The notes under the pieces were generated by a model, which did no database searches, was not told the origin of the DNA, and saw nothing but the letters and a program-made list of their open reading frames with translations. Made by a program: the position numbers and the translations under genes. Positions 63,130 to 64,000 of a stretch of 64,000 nucleotides of DNA are shown piece after piece (within the stretch, counting starts at the first letter, position 1; each line of letters begins with the position of its first letter). The DNA is from Plazaster borealis. Lineage: Eukaryota; Echinodermata; Asteroidea; Forcipulatida; Labidiasteridae. The DNA is taken from assembly GCA_021014325.1 (NCBI GenBank), contig CM037461.1, positions 2,505,501 through 2,569,500 of the forward strand, read 5' to 3'.

Positions 63130-64000
63130 TCAACTGCAGTTGGGGTAGTATAGGTAAGGAAGACCCTTGATCTGGGTTTTTGTGATACAAAACACCCCAG
63201 TTTGGGGTAGTATAGGTAAGGAAGACCCTTGATCTGGGTTTTTGTGATACAAACACCCCAGTTTGGGGTAGTATAGGTAAGGAAGACCCTTGATCTGGGT
63301 TTTTGTGATACAAAACACCCCAGTTTGGGGTAGTATAGGTTTGAGGAAGACCCTTGATCTGGGTTTTTGTGATGCAAACACCCCAGTTTGGGGTAGTATA
63401 GGTAAGGAAGACCCTTGATCTGGGTTTTTGTGATACAAAACACCCCAGTTTGGGGTAGTATATGATCTGGGTTTTGTGATAAACAACACCCCAGTTTGAG
63501 TAGTATAGTATAAGGAAGACCCTTGATCTGGGTTTTTGTGATACAAACACCCCAGTTTGGGGTAGTATAGGTTTGAGGAAGACCCTTGATCTGGGTTTTT
63601 GTGATGCAAACACCCCAGTTTGGGGTAGTATAGGTATAAGGAAGACCCTTGATCTGGGTTTTTGTGATACAAAACACCCCAGTTTGGGGTAGTATAGGTA
63701 TAAGGAAGACCCTTGATCTGGGTTTTTGTGATACAAACACCCCAGTTTGGGGTAGTATAGGTATAAGGAAGACCCTTGATCTGGGTTTTTGTGATACAAA
63801 ACACCCCAGTTTGGGGGTAGTATAGGTATAAGGAAGACCCTTGATCTGGGTTTTTGTGATACAAACACCCCAGTTTGGGGTAGTATAGGTATAAGGAAGA
63901 CCCTTGATCTGGGTTTTTGTGATACAAACACCCCAGTTTGGGGTAGTATAGGTATAAGGAAGACCCTTGATCTGGGTTTTTGTGAGAGAAAATACCACAG
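63130..64000. repeat. Satellite of about 64-67-bp units, continuing past the window
   Basis: The unit GGAAGACCCTTGATCTGGGT, TTTTGTGATACAAACACCCC, AGTTTGGGGTAGTATAGGTA is repeated about 13 times. Length variants TAGGTAAGG, TAGGTATAAGG and TAGGTTTGAGG alternate. The unit contains CACCCCAGTTTGGGGTA, a small hairpin. Long minus-strand frames here, in all three phases, are repeat artefacts. Confidence 0.92.

Noticed and set aside
62910..63998. 362-codon and two more 260-290-codon minus-strand frames
   Set aside because: They are open in all three phases because the 64-67-bp satellite unit has few stops; no composition or motif suggests protein.
1..64000. CRISPR array, bacterial operon or phage-like system
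   Set aside because: The repeats are tandem or palindromic eukaryotic satellites and MITEs without regular unique spacers, and the genes have GT-AG introns.

Overview
The window looks like invertebrate deuterostome nuclear DNA, most likely an echinoderm and probably a sea star. It is AT-rich, has introns, and carries many copies of short TTAA-flanked, partly palindromic mobile elements. The main one begins near TTAAAGGCACTGAACACG and has the internal motif CCCAACATATGCATAAAATA. I know close relatives of it from asteroid genomes; that assignment is from memory and was not searched. No rRNA, CRISPR array or bacterial-type operon was found.

Two protein-coding genes can be supported. (1) On the minus strand, 14088-11504 is the large terminal exon of a C2H2 zinc-finger gene. 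It encodes 855 aa with a ten-residue repeat array, a lysine-rich nuclear-localisation region and 12 fingers in blocks of 7 and 5. A likely 5' noncoding exon ends at 15149. (2) On the plus strand, 28931-59196 can be assembled into a ten-exon gene of 395 codons. The order is signal peptide, SRCR domain (exons 2-4), WSC domain (exons 5-6), sushi/CCP domain (exon 7), linker (exon 8), transmembrane helix (exon 9) and a 39-40 residue cytoplasmic tail (exon 10). Every exon joins its neighbour in frame at a GT-AG intron, and each extracellular domain is bounded by phase-1 introns. The gene model comes from reading the sequence and has no transcript support. The domain combination looks like a cell-surface recognition or immune-type receptor; no function is shown.

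Layout: 0-11 kb holds a 220-bp satellite and dispersed elements. 11.5-15.3 kb is the zinc-finger gene with its putative promoter. 15.4-28.9 kb is intergenic, with SINEs, 3' ends of non-LTR retrotransposons, fold-back elements and a perfect 119-bp palindrome. 28.9-59.2 kb is the receptor gene, whose 15.5-kb first intron contains a tandem 1.17-kb array (31.5-36.2 kb) and several terminal-inverted-repeat (TIR) elements. 59.2-64 kb is downstream DNA with minisatellites, nested TIR elements and two satellite arrays that run off the end.

Most of the window is repeat. The most informative observations are the receptor's architecture, tandem partial copies of its exon 2 lying beside that exon and keeping their splice donors, triplication of its last coding segment with the stop codon, an internal five-finger duplication in the zinc-finger protein, and insertion events that give direct evidence of target-site choice.
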